The notes beneath the pieces are model-generated. The model had not been told where the DNA came from, searched no databases, and worked only from the letters and a program-made list of their open reading frames with translations. The position numbers were made by a program, and so were the translations under genes. DNA of 64,000 nt from Urechidicola croceus (GTDB taxonomy: Bacteria; Bacteroidota; Bacteroidia; Flavobacteriales; Flavobacteriaceae), in assembly GCA_905181865.1 (NCBI GenBank), contig CAJIZG010000003.1, forward strand, positions 808,501 through 872,500, in the 5' to 3' direction. This document shows positions 1-10,178 of this stretch, piece by piece. Position 1 is the first letter of the stretch. Each line of letters opens with the position of its first letter.

Positions 1-206
1 AAATCTCCCTTAGATCCTGAAACGATTCCCTTATCTCTTGATGATACCGCTCCTAAAGTAGTACCTGCAACGTCATCTATTAACTGAGCGTATATTTCCT
101 TATTACTTCTAAAAACAGATAATCTTGGCTTAGATGCTGTTCCTGTAACAATCTTTCTAATTCTAAATTTAATTCGCTGTCTTCTTTCTAGCTTTGATAA
201 TGCCAT
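1..206 (-). CDS. rplR: 50S ribosomal protein L18 (partial, cut by window edge)
   Basis: L18 binds 5S rRNA on the large subunit. Only the first 68 codons lie in the window; the 3' end runs off the left edge. The reading frame from the ATG at 206 begins [20 protein letters not shown] and contains the L18 block [18 protein letters not shown]. It follows rplF by 11 bases, the usual spc-operon order. The ORF is too truncated to judge its C-terminus. Confidence 0.95.
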   Translation of the reverse strand, partial: MALSKLERRQRIKFRIRKIVTGTASKPRLSVFRSNKEIYAQLIDDVAGTTLGAVSSRDKGIVSGSKGD

Positions 207-217
207 AATTCTATAAA

Positions 218-760
218 TTATGCAGTTTTACCTGCTTTTCTTCTAATTTCTTCACCAACAAATTTAACTCCTTTTCCTTTGTAAGGCTCTGGTGCACGGA
301 AAGAACGAATCTTAGCGGCTACTTGACCAACAAGCTGTTTGTCATGTGAAGTTAATTTGACGATAGGGTTCTTTCCCTTTTCTGACACTGTCTCTATTTT
401 TACCTCTGGAGCGACATTTAAAACTATATTGTGAGAGAATCCTAAAGCTAACTCAAGTTTTTGACCTTGGTTACTCGCTCTATACCCTACACCAACTAAT
501 TCTAAATCTTTAGACCAGCCTTTCGAAACACCTGCTACCATGTTATTAACAAGAGCTCTGTAAAGACCATGCTTCGATTTATTTTCTTTACTATCTGAAG
601 GACGTGTAACGACGACACTTCCATCTTCAACTACTACAGTAACATTAGAAAATTCTTGTTGTAATTCTCCTAATTTTCCTTTTACCGTAATTATATTTTC
701 GTTTACCTCAACAGTTACTCCTTCTGGAATTGTTACTGGATTATTTCCTATTCTTGACAT
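218..760 (-). CDS. rplF: 50S ribosomal protein L6
   Basis: L6 sits near the factor-binding site of the large subunit. The 180-residue product has the normal length and the N-terminus [15 protein letters not shown]. The C-terminal signature with [22 protein letters not shown] (residues about 155-178) is intact. It lies between rpsH and rplR, separated by about a dozen bases on each side, so it is co-transcribed in the spc part of the operon. Confidence 0.98.
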   Translation of the reverse strand: MSRIGNNPVTIPEGVTVEVNENIITVKGKLGELQQEFSNVTVVVEDGSVVVTRPSDSKENKSKHGLYRALVNNMVAGVSKGWSKDLELVGVGYRASNQGQKLELALGFSHNIVLNVAPEVKIETVSEKGKNPIVKLTSHDKQLVGQVAAKIRSFRAPEPYKGKGVKFVGEEIRRKAGKTA

Positions 761-772
761 CTCTAGTAATTT

Positions 773-1171
773 TTAATAAACGTAACATAAAACTTCACCA
801 CCAACATTTTCTTGAATAGCTTGCTTATTAGTCATTACTCCGTTAGAAGTAGAAATAATAGCAATACCTAAACCATTCAATACTCTTGGCATTTCAGAAG
901 TCCCAGTATACTTACGTAAACCTGGTGTACTAATTCTTTCGATATTCTTAATTACTGATTCTTTTGTTTGTCTGTCATATTTTAAAGCTATTTTGATAGT
1001 TCCTTGTACAGAATTATCTTCGAATTTATAACTTAGAATATACCCTTGATCAAACAAAATTTTTGTAATCTCTTTCTTCACCTTTGAAGAAGGAATATCA
1101 ACAACTCTGTGTCCTGCAGCAACAGCATTTCTCACTCTTGTGAGATAATCTGCGATTGGATCTGTATACAT
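773..1171 (-). CDS. rpsH: 30S ribosomal protein S8
   Basis: S8 is a primary 16S rRNA binder in the central domain. The 132-residue product starts MYTDPIADYLTRVRNA and ends in the family signature region with STSNGVMTNKQAIQENVGGE. In enterobacteria S8 represses the spc operon through an mRNA structure near rplE; nothing resembling that site was checked here. The 66-base gap to rpsN is the widest in this part of the operon and shows no obvious hairpin. Confidence 0.98.
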   Translation of the reverse strand: MYTDPIADYLTRVRNAVAAGHRVVDIPSSKVKKEITKILFDQGYILSYKFEDNSVQGTIKIALKYDRQTKESVIKNIERISTPGLRKYTGTSEMPRVLNGLGIAIISTSNGVMTNKQAIQENVGGEVLCYVY

Positions 1172-1237
1172 ATATATTAATTTGCGGTTTTGGTTTTTAG
1201 CAATTTGCCAAACTTCAAACCAGTTAAAATTTAATTC

Positions 1238-1507
1238 TTACCAACTCGCTTTTCTAACTCCTGGTATCAGACCTTCATTTGCCATTTTACGGAAAGTCAC
1301 ACGTGAAATCCCAAACTGACGCATGTAACCTTTAGGTCTTCCCGTAAGTTTACAACGATTATGCATACGAATTGGAGATGCATTTCTAGGCAACTTTTGC
1401 AATCCTTCAAAGTCTCCAGCCTCTTTTAAAGCTTTTCTCTTTTCAGCATATTTTGCTACTATTTTTGCTCTTTTAACCTCACGAGCTTTCATTGATTCTT
1501 TAGCCAT
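1238..1507 (-). CDS. rpsN: 30S ribosomal protein S14, zinc-independent (C-minus) form
   Basis: S14 assembles in the head of the small subunit. The 89-residue product is the long form without the CxxC...CxxC zinc ribbon; only one cysteine is visible, in [13 protein letters not shown]. The ending [18 protein letters not shown] is the family C-terminus. It is 3 bases after rplE, so the two are translationally close. Confidence 0.98.
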   Translation of the reverse strand: MAKESMKAREVKRAKIVAKYAEKRKALKEAGDFEGLQKLPRNASPIRMHNRCKLTGRPKGYMRQFGISRVTFRKMANEGLIPGVRKASW

Positions 1508-1510
1508 CTT

Positions 1511-2062
1511 CTAGTTCTTTTTAAAAGGTAAACCTAATTCTTGTAATAATGATTTCGCTTCTTTATCAGTAGGCGCGGTAGTTACGAAAGTAATATCCAT
1601 TCCTCCAATTTTATTCACTTTATCAATATCAATCTCAGGATAAATAATTTGTTCAGTAATTCCTAAATTATAATTACCTCTTCCGTCAAAACCGGTTGCT
1701 TTAATACCATTAAAGTCTCTTACACGAGGTAATGATGCTGTAACCAATCTATCTAAAAATTCGTACATTTTGATTCCTCTTAAAGTTACTTTTGCGCCAA
1801 TTGGCATTCCTTTTCGTAACTTAAAGGCAGCAACGTCTTTCTTAGACATTGTAGCAATAGCTTTTTGCCCAGTAATCGTTGTTAATTCTTCCAACGCATG
1901 GTCAATTAATTTCTTATCGGCAACTGCTGCACCAACTCCTTTACTAATTACAATTTTTTGTAATTTCGGAACTTGCATAACGTTTTTATAACCGAATTCT
2001 TCTGTAAGAGTAGTAATAATTCTTCCCTTATATTCTTGCTTAAGTCTTGGTATATATTCCAT
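1511..2062 (-). CDS. rplE: 50S ribosomal protein L5
   Basis: L5 binds 5S rRNA and forms the central protuberance. The 183-residue product starts [15 protein letters not shown] and carries the conserved blocks [19 protein letters not shown] and [18 protein letters not shown]. It is 2 bases downstream of rplX and 3 bases upstream of rpsN, a tightly packed order typical of the spc operon. The 73-residue open frame on the opposite strand inside it is a shadow. Confidence 0.98.
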   Translation of the reverse strand: MEYIPRLKQEYKGRIITTLTEEFGYKNVMQVPKLQKIVISKGVGAAVADKKLIDHALEELTTITGQKAIATMSKKDVAAFKLRKGMPIGAKVTLRGIKMYEFLDRLVTASLPRVRDFNGIKATGFDGRGNYNLGITEQIIYPEIDIDKVNKIGGMDITFVTTAPTDKEAKSLLQELGLPFKKN

Positions 2063-2064
2063 TA

Positions 2065-2373
2065 CTAAATTGCTTTATTCGTTTTTCTAGATACCCTAAC
2101 TTTTTTACCACCTTCAATACTGTATCCTACTCTGACAGTAGCACCCTTTTCAATCAAACCCAAGTTCGAAATATTTATTGAAGCTTCTTTTTTGACGATT
2201 CCTCCCTGAGGATTCTCGGCGCTAGGTTTCGCATGTTTAGATACCAAATTGACACCTTCAACAATTGCTCTGTTTTTCGCTATGATTACTTTCACAACTT
2301 TACCTTCTTCTCCCTTGTGATCACCAGCTAATACTCTTACTGAGTCCCCTGTTTTTATCTTTAATTTTGCCAT
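2065..2373 (-). CDS. rplX: 50S ribosomal protein L24
   Basis: L24 starts assembly of the large subunit. The 102-residue product contains the KOW motif near its N-terminus ([20 protein letters not shown], residues about 7-26) and the following conserved [10 protein letters not shown]. Length and position between rplN and rplE are normal. Confidence 0.98.
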   Translation of the reverse strand: MAKLKIKTGDSVRVLAGDHKGEEGKVVKVIIAKNRAIVEGVNLVSKHAKPSAENPQGGIVKKEASINISNLGLIEKGATVRVGYSIEGGKKVRVSRKTNKAI

Positions 2374-2389
2374 CGTTTCTTATAGTTTA

Positions 2390-2761
2390 TTAAAGCACTT
2401 CAGGTGCTAATGATACAATTTTCATGAATTGTTTTTCACGAAGTTCTCTAGCAACAGGTCCAAAAACACGTGTTCCTTTCATTTCTCCAGAAGTACTATC
2501 TAATAACACACATGCATTATCATCAAAACGGATATAAGATCCATCTTTTCTTCTCACTTCTTTCTTAGTGCGAACAACAACCGCTTTTGCAACTTGTCCT
2601 TTTTTTACTGATCCGTTTGGCGTAACATGCTTAATTGAAACAACAATTTTGTCTCCAATTGAAGCATAACGCTTTTTAGTTCCTCCTAAAACACGAATAA
2701 CTAAAACTTCTTTTGCTCCAGTATTGTCAGCTACTCTTAATCTTGATTCTGTCTGTAACAT
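2390..2761 (-). CDS. rplN: 50S ribosomal protein L14
   Basis: L14 contacts 16S rRNA at an intersubunit bridge. The 123-residue product begins [20 protein letters not shown], the family signature, and ends with [12 protein letters not shown]. The long plus-strand open frame over this gene and its neighbours has no family character and is a shadow of the conserved coding strand. Confidence 0.98.
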   Translation of the reverse strand: MLQTESRLRVADNTGAKEVLVIRVLGGTKKRYASIGDKIVVSIKHVTPNGSVKKGQVAKAVVVRTKKEVRRKDGSYIRFDDNACVLLDSTSGEMKGTRVFGPVARELREKQFMKIVSLAPEVL

Positions 2762-2767
2762 AATAAA

Positions 2768-3025
2768 TTATTTAGCTCTTTCTAGGATTTCTACTAATCT
2801 CCAACGCTTTGATTTACTCAACGGACGCGTTTCCATAATTTTAACCTTGTCTCCAATGTTACAATCGTTTGTTTCGTCGTGCGCAACGTACTTTTTCGTT
2901 TTTAACACGAATTTTCCGTACATAGGGTGCTTCGCTTTCTTTACTTCAGCAACAACAATAGATTTATCCATTTTGTTACTAGAAACAACACCTATTCTCT
3001 CTTTTCTAAGATTTCTTTTTTCCAT
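2768..3025 (-). CDS. rpsQ: 30S ribosomal protein S17
   Basis: S17 is an OB-fold protein that binds 16S rRNA early in assembly. The 85-residue product starts [20 protein letters not shown] and contains the typical [20 protein letters not shown] signature (residues about 56-75). It lies 6 bases upstream of rplN and 9 bases downstream of rpmC. Confidence 0.98.
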   Translation of the reverse strand: MEKRNLRKERIGVVSSNKMDKSIVVAEVKKAKHPMYGKFVLKTKKYVAHDETNDCNIGDKVKIMETRPLSKSKRWRLVEILERAK

Positions 3026-3034
3026 CTTTAAATA

Positions 3035-3226
3035 CTATTGTACTTCTCTATTAGTAATTTCCGTTGCTATCCTTGCCACAGTTTTTCTAAGGCTATTCAA
3101 TTGCATTGGAGTTTCCAACGGTGTAATTGCATGTGCCATTTTAAGATCAGTATAATTTTTTTTCAACTGTACAAATTTCTCCTGTAGATCTTCAGCTGAT
3201 AATTCTTTAATTTCTGATTGTTTCAT
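3035..3226 (-). CDS. rpmC: 50S ribosomal protein L29
   Basis: L29 sits at the polypeptide exit site next to L23. The 63-residue product is a two-helix protein (MKQSEIKELSAEDLQEKFVQ, then SLRKTVARIATEITNRE) of normal length. It is between rplP and rpsQ as in most bacteria. Confidence 0.97.
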   Translation of the reverse strand: MKQSEIKELSAEDLQEKFVQLKKNYTDLKMAHAITPLETPMQLNSLRKTVARIATEITNREVQ

Positions 3227-3237
3227 TCTTTAATCGA

Positions 3238-3666
3238 TTAAGCGTTATCAAAATCTCTAGCAATAATAAACTTTGTTTTTACTGGCAGTTTCTGTGCCGC
3301 TAAACGCAATGCTTCTTTTGCTACTTCAATAGGAACTCCTCCAATTTCAAATAGGATTCTTCCTGGTTTTACAACTGCAACGAAATATTCTGGTGCACCT
3401 TTACCCTTACCCATACGTACTTCTAATGGTTTTTTGGTAATAGGCTTGTCTGGAAATATCTTAATCCATAACTGCCCTTCTCTTTTCATATGACGAGTTG
3501 CTGCAATACGAGCCGCTTCGATTTGACGAGATGTAAGCAAATTTTGGTCTAATGATTTTATACCAAACATTCCATTTGAAAGTTGTGTTCCACGATTGGA
3601 ATTCCCTTTCATATTTCCTTTTGCTTTCTGTACTTTACGATATTTTACTCTTTTTGGCTGTAACAT
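3238..3666 (-). CDS. rplP: 50S ribosomal protein L16
   Basis: L16 lies near the peptidyl-transferase centre and helps position tRNA. The 142-residue product starts [18 protein letters not shown] and carries [20 protein letters not shown] plus [19 protein letters not shown]. Length is close to the usual 136-142 residues. Confidence 0.98.
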   Translation of the reverse strand: MLQPKRVKYRKVQKAKGNMKGNSNRGTQLSNGMFGIKSLDQNLLTSRQIEAARIAATRHMKREGQLWIKIFPDKPITKKPLEVRMGKGKGAPEYFVAVVKPGRILFEIGGVPIEVAKEALRLAAQKLPVKTKFIIARDFDNA

Positions 3667-3692
3667 CTTCTCTAGTTTCTAAAATCTAAAAT

Positions 3693-4415
3693 TTATTTTC
3701 TTCTACGAGGTTGTCTCTTTCCTGGCCCACCACCCTTGTTAGCACCGCCTTGCTTTTTAGACAATCCTACTAAAGGAGATAATTCTCTCTTTCCATATAC
3801 CTCACCTTTCATAATCCATACTTTTACACCTAATTTTCCATAGGTAGTATTAGATTCTACAAACGCATAGTCAATATCAGCTCTAAAAGTAGACAAAGGC
3901 ACTCTTCCTTCTTTATAATGTTCAGATCGCGCCATTTCAGCACCATTTAAACGTCCACTAATTTGAACTTTAATTCCTTCTGCATTCATTCTAGTTGCAG
4001 CAGCAATTGCCATTTTAATCGCGCGTCTGTATGAAATTCGGCTTTCAATTTGACGAGCGATACTCGCTGCTACTAATGTTGCATCAAGTTCAGGGCGTTT
4101 AATTTCAAAAATATTTATTTGAACCTCTTTCCCCGTAATTTTTTTTAACTCTTCTTTTAACTTGTCTACCTCTTGCCCACCTTTTCCGATAATAATACCA
4201 GGTCTAGCAGTAGTGATAGTAACGGTTACAAGTTTAAGTGTGCGTTCAATAATTACTCTTGATACACTTGCTTTAAATAATCTAGCACGAATGTACTTTC
4301 TTATTTTATCGTCCTCTGCAATTTTATCGCCATAGTCATTTCCTCCGTACCAGTTAGATTCCCATCCTCTGATAATTCCTAAACGATTTCCTATTGGATT
4401 TGTTTTTTGTCCCAT
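3693..4415 (-). CDS. rpsC: 30S ribosomal protein S3
   Basis: S3 is part of the mRNA entry channel. I place the start at 4415 ([20 protein letters not shown]), giving 240 residues, because this is the family N-terminus and leaves a 10-base gap after rplV; a start at 4442 would add nine unrelated residues and overlap rplV. The KH domain GXXG motif is [16 protein letters not shown]. The tail is rich in Gly, Lys and Arg, as is common in Bacteroidota S3. Confidence 0.97.
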   Translation of the reverse strand: MGQKTNPIGNRLGIIRGWESNWYGGNDYGDKIAEDDKIRKYIRARLFKASVSRVIIERTLKLVTVTITTARPGIIIGKGGQEVDKLKEELKKITGKEVQINIFEIKRPELDATLVAASIARQIESRISYRRAIKMAIAAATRMNAEGIKVQISGRLNGAEMARSEHYKEGRVPLSTFRADIDYAFVESNTTYGKLGVKVWIMKGEVYGKRELSPLVGLSKKQGGANKGGGPGKRQPRRRK

Positions 4416-4425
4416 TCTACTTTGA

Positions 4426-4833
4426 TTATTTGCTTTGAACAATTTTGTTACCCAACACTAAAGTCACGTGATTAGAACGTTTTCTAATTCTGTGAGCACG
4501 TCCTTGCGGTGCTGGTCTTAATCTTTTTAACATACCTGCGCTATCTACGAAAATTTCTTTCACAAATAAATTGGCATCTTCTATACTTGCATCCTCATTC
4601 TTTGCTTGCCAGTTTGCAATGGCAGACAACAATAATTTCTCAAGGTTTATAGACGCTTCTTTTGCATTAAATTTCAAGATTTGAAGTGCTTTTTCCACTT
4701 CAACACCTCTAATTAAATCTGCAACTAAACGCATTTTTCTCGGTGATGTAGGACAACCTGTAAGCTTAGCAACTGCAAGTTGCTTCTTCTCTTCTTTTAA
4801 CTGTTGTGCTCTTAATTTTTTTCGAACTCCCAT
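4426..4833 (-). CDS. rplV: 50S ribosomal protein L22
   Basis: L22 lines the exit tunnel. The 135-residue product has a lysine- and glutamine-rich N-terminus, the block [17 protein letters not shown], and the tunnel loop sequence with [20 protein letters not shown]. It lies between rpsS and rpsC. Confidence 0.98.
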   Translation of the reverse strand: MGVRKKLRAQQLKEEKKQLAVAKLTGCPTSPRKMRLVADLIRGVEVEKALQILKFNAKEASINLEKLLLSAIANWQAKNEDASIEDANLFVKEIFVDSAGMLKRLRPAPQGRAHRIRKRSNHVTLVLGNKIVQSK

Positions 4834-4842
4834 GATTACCTA

Positions 4843-5124
4843 CTATTTTTTACCTTTATTTTTCCTGTCTGCACCATGCCCTCTGTATGAACGTGTTGGT
4901 GAAAACTCTCCTAATTTATGTCCTACCATATTCTCAGTAACGTATACTGGAACAAACTGGCGTCCGTTATGAACTGCAATAGTCTGACCAACAAACTCAG
5001 GAACAATCATAGATGCTCTTGACCATGTTTTAATTACAGATTTCTTACCAGAATCTAAATTTGTTTGTACTTTCTTTTCCAATTTATGGAAAACGTAAGG
5101 TCCCTTTTTTAGTGAACGTGCCAT
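4843..5124 (-). CDS. rpsS: 30S ribosomal protein S19
   Basis: S19 forms a complex with S13 in the head of the small subunit. The 93-residue product starts [18 protein letters not shown] and contains [20 protein letters not shown], the family signature. It is 6 bases downstream of rplB. Confidence 0.98.
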   Translation of the reverse strand: MARSLKKGPYVFHKLEKKVQTNLDSGKKSVIKTWSRASMIVPEFVGQTIAVHNGRQFVPVYVTENMVGHKLGEFSPTRSYRGHGADRKNKGKK

Positions 5125-5130
5125 ATCTAA

Positions 5131-5955
5131 TTATTTTTTTCTACGTTCTAAAATATACTTATTACTCGCTTTGGTCTTCGATCTCGTCTTGAATCCTTTT
5201 GCAGGAATACCATTCTTAGATCTTGGATGTCCCCCTGAAGATTTACCTTCACCACCACCCATTGGGTGATCAACTGGATTCATCACAACCGGTCTTACTC
5301 TTGGTCTTCTTCCTAACCATCTACTTCTACCTGCTTTACCAGACACTAGTAATTGATGATCTGAATTAGACACTACTCCAATTGTAGCCATACATGTCAA
5401 CAAGATATATCTTGTTTCACCTGATGGTAATTTTATTGTCGCGTACTTTTTTTCTTTCGCTAATAATTGTGCGAAAGAACCAGCAGAACGTGTCATTACA
5501 GCACCTTGACCTGGCCTTAACTCAATACATGAGATGGTTGTACCTAAAGGAATATTTGCCAAGGGCATTGAATTTCCTATTTCTGGTTTAACATTATCTC
5601 CTGACACTAGAGTTTGACCAACTTCTAATCCATGCTGAGCGATGATATATCTTTTTTCACCATCAACATAAGCTAACAATGCGATAAACGCTGTACGATT
5701 TGGATCGTATTCAATTGATTTAACTGTTGCAGGAATACCATTCTTATCTCTTTTAAAATCGATAATACGATATTGCTTTTTATGACCACCACCTAAGTGT
5801 TGCATAGTCATTTTCCCGGTATTATTTCGACCTCCAGACCTTTTTTTCGGAGCAAGTAAACTTTTCTCCGGCTTATCAGTAGTTATGGCGTCGAACCCAT
5901 TTACTACTCTAAAACGCTGCCCTGGTGTTATTGGTTTTAATTTTCTAACTGACAT
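5131..5955 (-). CDS. rplB: 50S ribosomal protein L2
   Basis: L2 is needed for subunit association and peptidyl transfer. The 274-residue product has the conserved [20 protein letters not shown] followed by [15 protein letters not shown] near the C-terminus, including the histidine of the [11 protein letters not shown] motif. Length is normal. Spacing is 9 bases from rplW. Confidence 0.98.
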   Translation of the reverse strand: MSVRKLKPITPGQRFRVVNGFDAITTDKPEKSLLAPKKRSGGRNNTGKMTMQHLGGGHKKQYRIIDFKRDKNGIPATVKSIEYDPNRTAFIALLAYVDGEKRYIIAQHGLEVGQTLVSGDNVKPEIGNSMPLANIPLGTTISCIELRPGQGAVMTRSAGSFAQLLAKEKKYATIKLPSGETRYILLTCMATIGVVSNSDHQLLVSGKAGRSRWLGRRPRVRPVVMNPVDHPMGGGEGKSSGGHPRSKNGIPAKGFKTRSKTKASNKYILERRKK

Positions 5956-5964
5956 TTTCCTTAA

Positions 5965-6255
5965 TTAGATATTGCTATAAAAATCAATATTTTCTCCTTC
6001 TGCTATCTGAACAACTGCCTTTTTATAAGCACCTTTCATCCCGTTTTGAACACCAGTTTTTGTAAACTTAGTAACCCTTTTGACTGGGTAATTCATTGTT
6101 CTAACTTCGCTTACAGAAACACCGTAAGTTTCCTCCACAGCTTTTTTGATTTCTACTTTATTAGCTTTCTTATTTACAACAAATCCATAACGATTAAATA
6201 ATTCGCTATCATTTGTCATTTTTTCCGTTATAATAGGTTTAATTAAAATATTCAT
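5965..6255 (-). CDS. rplW: 50S ribosomal protein L23
   Basis: L23 sits at the exit of the tunnel and docks trigger factor and SRP. The 96-residue product starts MNILIKPIITEKMTNDSELF and has the block VNKKANKVEIKKAVEETYGV (residues about 28-47). It lies between rplD and rplB. Confidence 0.97.
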   Translation of the reverse strand: MNILIKPIITEKMTNDSELFNRYGFVVNKKANKVEIKKAVEETYGVSVSEVRTMNYPVKRVTKFTKTGVQNGMKGAYKKAVVQIAEGENIDFYSNI

Positions 6256-6272
6256 CTTGCTACCTATTTATC

Positions 6273-6893
6273 TTATAATTGATTAATTTCCTCTAAAGAA
6301 CTCTCTAATAGAATTACTTTACCTGCATTTAAAACTTCGTAAGTACTTAAACCTGAATTGGTTATGGTTTTTGCACGTTTTAAATTCCGCGATGACAAAT
6401 ATACATTATTATTTGAATCACCCAACACAAACAAAGACTTTTTATTCTCAAGACCAAGAGCTTGCAAAACTGAAATAAAATTCTTAGTACTTGGAGCCTC
6501 AAAATTGAAGTCTTCAACCACTAAAATATTATTATCATTTGCCTGTGTACTCAAAGCCGATTTACGTGCTACTTTCTTCAAACCTTTGTTTAATTTAAAG
6601 TGGTAATTCCTTGGTCTAGGACCAAACATTCTTCCACCACCTCTAAAAACACCTGACTTGATACTTCCTGCACGAGCAGTACCTGTTCCTTTTTGTTTCT
6701 TTATCTTTCTAGTAGATCCAGCAATTTCTGCTCTCTCTTTAGACTTATGAGTTCCTTGTCTTTTGTTTGCTAAATGTTGCTTCACATCTAAGTAAACAGC
6801 GTGATCATTAACTTCAACTGCGAAAACAGCGTCTGAAAGTTCAACTTCCCTACCCGTTTCTTTTCCTTTTATGTCTAAAACTTTTACTTTCAT
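6273..6893 (-). CDS. rplD: 50S ribosomal protein L4
   Basis: L4 lines the exit tunnel and in enterobacteria also represses its own operon. I start it at 6893 ([20 protein letters not shown], 206 residues), where TAATG couples it to the rplC stop. A start at 6938 would add 15 unrelated residues and overlap rplC. The conserved loop [20 protein letters not shown] is present (residues about 64-83). Confidence 0.97.
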   Translation of the reverse strand: MKVKVLDIKGKETGREVELSDAVFAVEVNDHAVYLDVKQHLANKRQGTHKSKERAEIAGSTRKIKKQKGTGTARAGSIKSGVFRGGGRMFGPRPRNYHFKLNKGLKKVARKSALSTQANDNNILVVEDFNFEAPSTKNFISVLQALGLENKKSLFVLGDSNNNVYLSSRNLKRAKTITNSGLSTYEVLNAGKVILLESSLEEINQL

Positions 6894-7510
6894 TATTTCT
6901 GAACGATTACATAAGCGTTTTTGTGACCAGGAACACATCCTTTAACAACAAGTAGATTCTTATCCGCAACTACTTTTAAAACTCTTAAATTTTGAACTTT
7001 CACTTTATCACCACCCATTCTTCCTGCCATACGCATTCCTTTGAATACTCTTGCTGGATAAGACGCTGCTCCAATCGAACCAGGCGCTCTTAAACGGTTA
7101 TGTTGACCGTGTGTTGCTTGTCCAACTCCAGCAAATCCATGACGTTTTACAACCCCTTGAAAACCTTTACCTTTAGAAGTTGCAGAAACATCTACAAATT
7201 CTCCTTCAGTAAAGTACTCAACCGTAATTGAATCACCTAATTTATACTCTTCTTCAAACCCTTGGAACTCAATGACTTTTTTCTTGGCTGTGGTCCCTGC
7301 TTTTTTAAAGTGACCATCTAAAGCTTTATTCGAGCTTTTTGCCTTTTTGTCATCGAAACCAAGCTGCAACGCATTGTAGCCGTCAACCCCTTCGGTTCTG
7401 ACTTGGGTAACAACGCATGGACCTGCTTCGATTACTGTACAAGGAATATTCTTCCCGTTTTCGTCGAATAAGCTGGTCATTCCGATTTTTCTTCCTATTA
7501 ACCCAGACAT
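6893..7510 (-). CDS. rplC: 50S ribosomal protein L3
   Basis: L3 starts large-subunit assembly and reaches toward the peptidyl-transferase centre. The 205-residue product begins [19 protein letters not shown] and contains [20 protein letters not shown] and [18 protein letters not shown]. Its stop overlaps the rplD start by one base. It is the first gene after the structured spacer that follows rpsJ, so expression of everything downstream may be set there. Confidence 0.98.
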   Translation of the reverse strand: MSGLIGRKIGMTSLFDENGKNIPCTVIEAGPCVVTQVRTEGVDGYNALQLGFDDKKAKSSNKALDGHFKKAGTTAKKKVIEFQGFEEEYKLGDSITVEYFTEGEFVDVSATSKGKGFQGVVKRHGFAGVGQATHGQHNRLRAPGSIGAASYPARVFKGMRMAGRMGGDKVKVQNLRVLKVVADKNLLVVKGCVPGHKNAYVIVQK

Positions 7511-7548
7511 ATTTAATTTAATTTAATTATTTACTTTATTTATATTCC

Positions 7549-7582
7549 AAAAAAAATAGGGTCAAAAAAATATTTCAACCCT
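7549..7582 (-). terminator. attenuator-like hairpin inside the ribosomal operon, before rplC
   Basis: On the minus strand, positions 7582 to 7558 form a 25-base hairpin with a 10-bp stem (ends AGGGT / ACCCT, two G-U pairs) and a 5-base loop. It is followed directly by A and eight T residues (7556-7549). This is the form of an intrinsic terminator. It lies about 40 bases before the rplC ATG and about 145 bases after the rpsJ stop, so full termination would cut off the large downstream gene group. Partial termination or regulated attenuation is the reasonable inference; no leader peptide or alternative fold was established. Confidence 0.6.
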
Positions 7583-7629
7583 GAATTATTTTTTTCCGTT
7601 TTTCCTTCGTCAATCGCTCCGGACATGTC

Positions 7630-7685
7630 CATCCTGAATATAATTCAGAATCTTTTCATGAGATTCCGAAACAAGTTCCGGAATG
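7630..7685. repeat. REP-like element in the rpsJ-rplC spacer
   Basis: Two adjacent imperfect inverted repeats, CTGAAT-ata-ATTCAG (7634-7648) and ATTCCG...CGGAAT (7663-7684), flank a TCATGAGATTC connector. The pattern of paired CCTGAA/TTCAG and CCGAAACAAGTTC arms resembles the dispersed CCTGAACTTGTTTCAGGATCTC repeats I know from flavobacterial intergenic regions. Only this one copy is visible in the window. Small open frames through it are artefacts. Confidence 0.55.
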
Positions 7686-7725
7686 CATTCAACCAATCTT
7701 TTTCAATAATGAAAAAGAAGGTTCA

Positions 7726-8031
7726 TTACACTTTGATCTCTACCTCAACTCCACTCGGAAGTTCTAACTTCATTAGCGCATCAATAGTCTTTGAAGAAGA
7801 ACTATAGATATCTAATAATCTCTTGTAAGAACTTAATTGAAATTGTTCTCTAGATTTTTTGTTTACGTGTGGTGAACGCAATACAGTGAAAATCTTTTTA
7901 TGTGTTGGTAAAGGAATTGGACCGTTTACAACTGCTCCAGTATTCTTTACTGTTTTTACGATTTTCTCAGCAGATTTATCTACTAAATTGTAATCGTAAG
8001 ACTTTAATTTTATTCTGATTTTTTGACTCAT
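7726..8031 (-). CDS. rpsJ: 30S ribosomal protein S10
   Basis: S10 is part of the 30S head and in other bacteria partners NusB in antitermination. The 101-residue product starts [20 protein letters not shown] and has [20 protein letters not shown] (residues about 37-56) followed by [10 protein letters not shown]. It is linked to fusA upstream by 17 bases and separated from rplC by 215 bases of non-coding, structured DNA. Confidence 0.98.
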   Translation of the reverse strand: MSQKIRIKLKSYDYNLVDKSAEKIVKTVKNTGAVVNGPIPLPTHKKIFTVLRSPHVNKKSREQFQLSSYKRLLDIYSSSSKTIDALMKLELPSGVEVEIKV

Positions 8032-8048
8032 CTTATATTATTTAGTGA

Positions 8049-10172
8049 TTAACCTTTAGCTTTTGTAATTACTAGTTCCGATATGTTAGAAGGTGTTGCA
8101 GCATAGTGAGAAAATTCCATAGTAGAAGTGGCTCTACCAGAAGATAATGTTCTCAATGTTGTAACATATCCAAACAATTCTGACAATGGCACATCAGCTT
8201 TTACAACTTTCGCTCCAGCTCGATCATCCATCGCATTTACTTGACCTCTACGACGATTCAAATCTCCTACGATATCACCCATATTTTCCTCAGGTGTTAC
8301 CACATCCATTTTCATAATCGGTTCAAGAATTACAGCACCAGCCGCTTTTGCAGCAGCCTTATAACCTAATTTCGCAGCTAATTCAAAAGAAAGTGCATCA
8401 GAATCCACAGGGTGGAAAGATCCATCCTTTAGTGTAATCTTCATTGTATCCATTTCGAATCCTGCTAAAGGTCCATTAAGCATCGCTGCTTTAAATCCTT
8501 TTTCAACAGAAGGAATGAATTCTTTAGGAATACGCCCCCCTTTAATCTTATCGACAAATTGTAATCCTGGTCCTTTGAAATCGTCATCAGCAGGTCCCAT
8601 TTCAAATGAAATATCACCAAACTTACCACGTCCACCAGATTGCTTTTTATATGTTTCTCTGTGTTCTGCAGTTCTTGTTAGTGCTTCTTTATATTCTACT
8701 TGAGGCTCCCCTTCATTAACTTCAACCTTAAACTCACGTCTCAATCTATCAACAATGATATCTAGGTGCAACTCTCCCATTCCTGAGATAATTGTTTGTC
8801 CAGATGCTTCATCAGTCTTTACTTGGAATGTAGGGTCTTCTTCAGCCAATTTAGCCAAAGCCATACCTAATTTATCAACATCAACCTTGGTTTTAGGTTC
8901 AACCGCAATACCAATTACTGGATCGGGAAAATCCATAGATTCTAAGACAATCGGAGCGTCCATTGCAGACATTGTATCTCCTGTTTTAATATCTTTAAAC
9001 CCTACAGCTGCTCCAATATCTCCAGCTTCGATATAGTCAATAGCATTTTGCTTATTAGAATGCATTTGATAAATTCTTGAAATACGCTCTTTTTTACCAG
9101 AACGATTATTCAATATATAAGAACCAGCATCTAAACGCCCTGAATATGCTCTAAAGAATGCTAAGCGTCCCACAAAAGGATCTGTAGCTATTTTAAATGC
9201 TAATGCAGCAAATGGTTCTTTAACATCTGGCTTACGAGAAACCTCTTCATCATTATTAGGGTTTATTCCTACAATCGCATCTTTATCCATTGGAGAAGGC
9301 AAATAACGACATACAGCATCTAATAGAAACTGTACACCTTTATTCTTAAATGCAGACCCACAAATCATTGGAATGATAGCCATATCCATTACAGCAGCTC
9401 TAAGCGCGGTATGTACTTCGTCTTCTGTAATAGAATCTTCATCTTCCATGAACTTCTCTAATAAGTTCTCATCGTAACTCGCTACTTCTTCAATAAGTAA
9501 TGCTCTATATTTTTTAGCTTCAGCTTTAAGTTCTTCTGGTATTTCAATAACATCAAAAGTTGCCCCTTGAGTGTCATCATGCCAAATGATAGCTCTGTTT
9601 TTTACTAAATCAACGATTCCTTTAAAATTTTCTTCATCACCAATATTTAAAACAATAGGCACTGCATTAGAACCTAACATTTCTTTAACTTGGCGACAAA
9701 CCATCATAAAATCAGATCCTTGACGGTCCATTTTATTAACAAAACCAATACGAGGCACTTTGTAATTATCAGCAAGTCTCCAGTTAGTTTCAGATTGTGG
9801 CTCAACTCCATCAACTGCACTAAACAAGAACACTAAACCGTCCAGTACACGTAAAGAACGATTTACTTCTACAGTAAAATCAACGTGACCTGGTGTGTCA
9901 ATAATATTAAAGTGGTAGTCTTGTGCGTCTTCAGTAGGCTCTGCGTTTTCCTTAGGGAAAACCCAGGTACAAGTTGTAGCTGCAGAAGTAATTGTAATAC
10001 CTCTTTCTTGCTCTTGCTCCATCCAGTCCATTGTAGCCGCTCCATCATGTACTTCTCCAATTTTGTGAGAAACTCCTGTGTAATATAATACACGTTCAGT
10101 TGTAGTAGTTTTCCCTGCATCAATATGTGCAGCGATCCCTATATTTCTAGTAAATCTTAAATCTCTTGCCAT
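8049..10172 (-). CDS. fusA: Elongation factor G
   Basis: EF-G is the GTPase that drives translocation and, with RRF, ribosome recycling. The 707-residue product has the P-loop [19 protein letters not shown] at the N-terminus, switch I with the [11 protein letters not shown] block, DTPGH, and NKMDRQGSD. The C-terminal half holds the EF-G domains III-V, with GRGKFGD and [20 protein letters not shown]. Length is normal. It lies between rpsG and rpsJ (7 and 17 bases away). The Flavobacteriia arrangement joins the str and S10 operons into one run, as seen here. Confidence 0.98.
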   Translation of the reverse strand: MARDLRFTRNIGIAAHIDAGKTTTTERVLYYTGVSHKIGEVHDGAATMDWMEQEQERGITITSAATTCTWVFPKENAEPTEDAQDYHFNIIDTPGHVDFTVEVNRSLRVLDGLVFLFSAVDGVEPQSETNWRLADNYKVPRIGFVNKMDRQGSDFMMVCRQVKEMLGSNAVPIVLNIGDEENFKGIVDLVKNRAIIWHDDTQGATFDVIEIPEELKAEAKKYRALLIEEVASYDENLLEKFMEDEDSITEDEVHTALRAAVMDMAIIPMICGSAFKNKGVQFLLDAVCRYLPSPMDKDAIVGINPNNDEEVSRKPDVKEPFAALAFKIATDPFVGRLAFFRAYSGRLDAGSYILNNRSGKKERISRIYQMHSNKQNAIDYIEAGDIGAAVGFKDIKTGDTMSAMDAPIVLESMDFPDPVIGIAVEPKTKVDVDKLGMALAKLAEEDPTFQVKTDEASGQTIISGMGELHLDIIVDRLRREFKVEVNEGEPQVEYKEALTRTAEHRETYKKQSGGRGKFGDISFEMGPADDDFKGPGLQFVDKIKGGRIPKEFIPSVEKGFKAAMLNGPLAGFEMDTMKITLKDGSFHPVDSDALSFELAAKLGYKAAAKAAGAVILEPIMKMDVVTPEENMGDIVGDLNRRRGQVNAMDDRAGAKVVKADVPLSELFGYVTTLRTLSSGRATSTMEFSHYAATPSNISELVITKAKG

Positions 10173-10178
10173 TTCTTA

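Noticed and set aside
2724..3155. 143-codon plus-strand open frame over rplN-rpsQ-rpmC
   Set aside because: It lies antisense to three strongly conserved ribosomal protein genes and has no family character; it is a composition artefact.
7625..7807. 60-codon plus-strand open frame across the rpsJ end and the REP-like element
   Set aside because: It is made of palindromic repeat sequence and antisense rpsJ, with no sign of coding selection.
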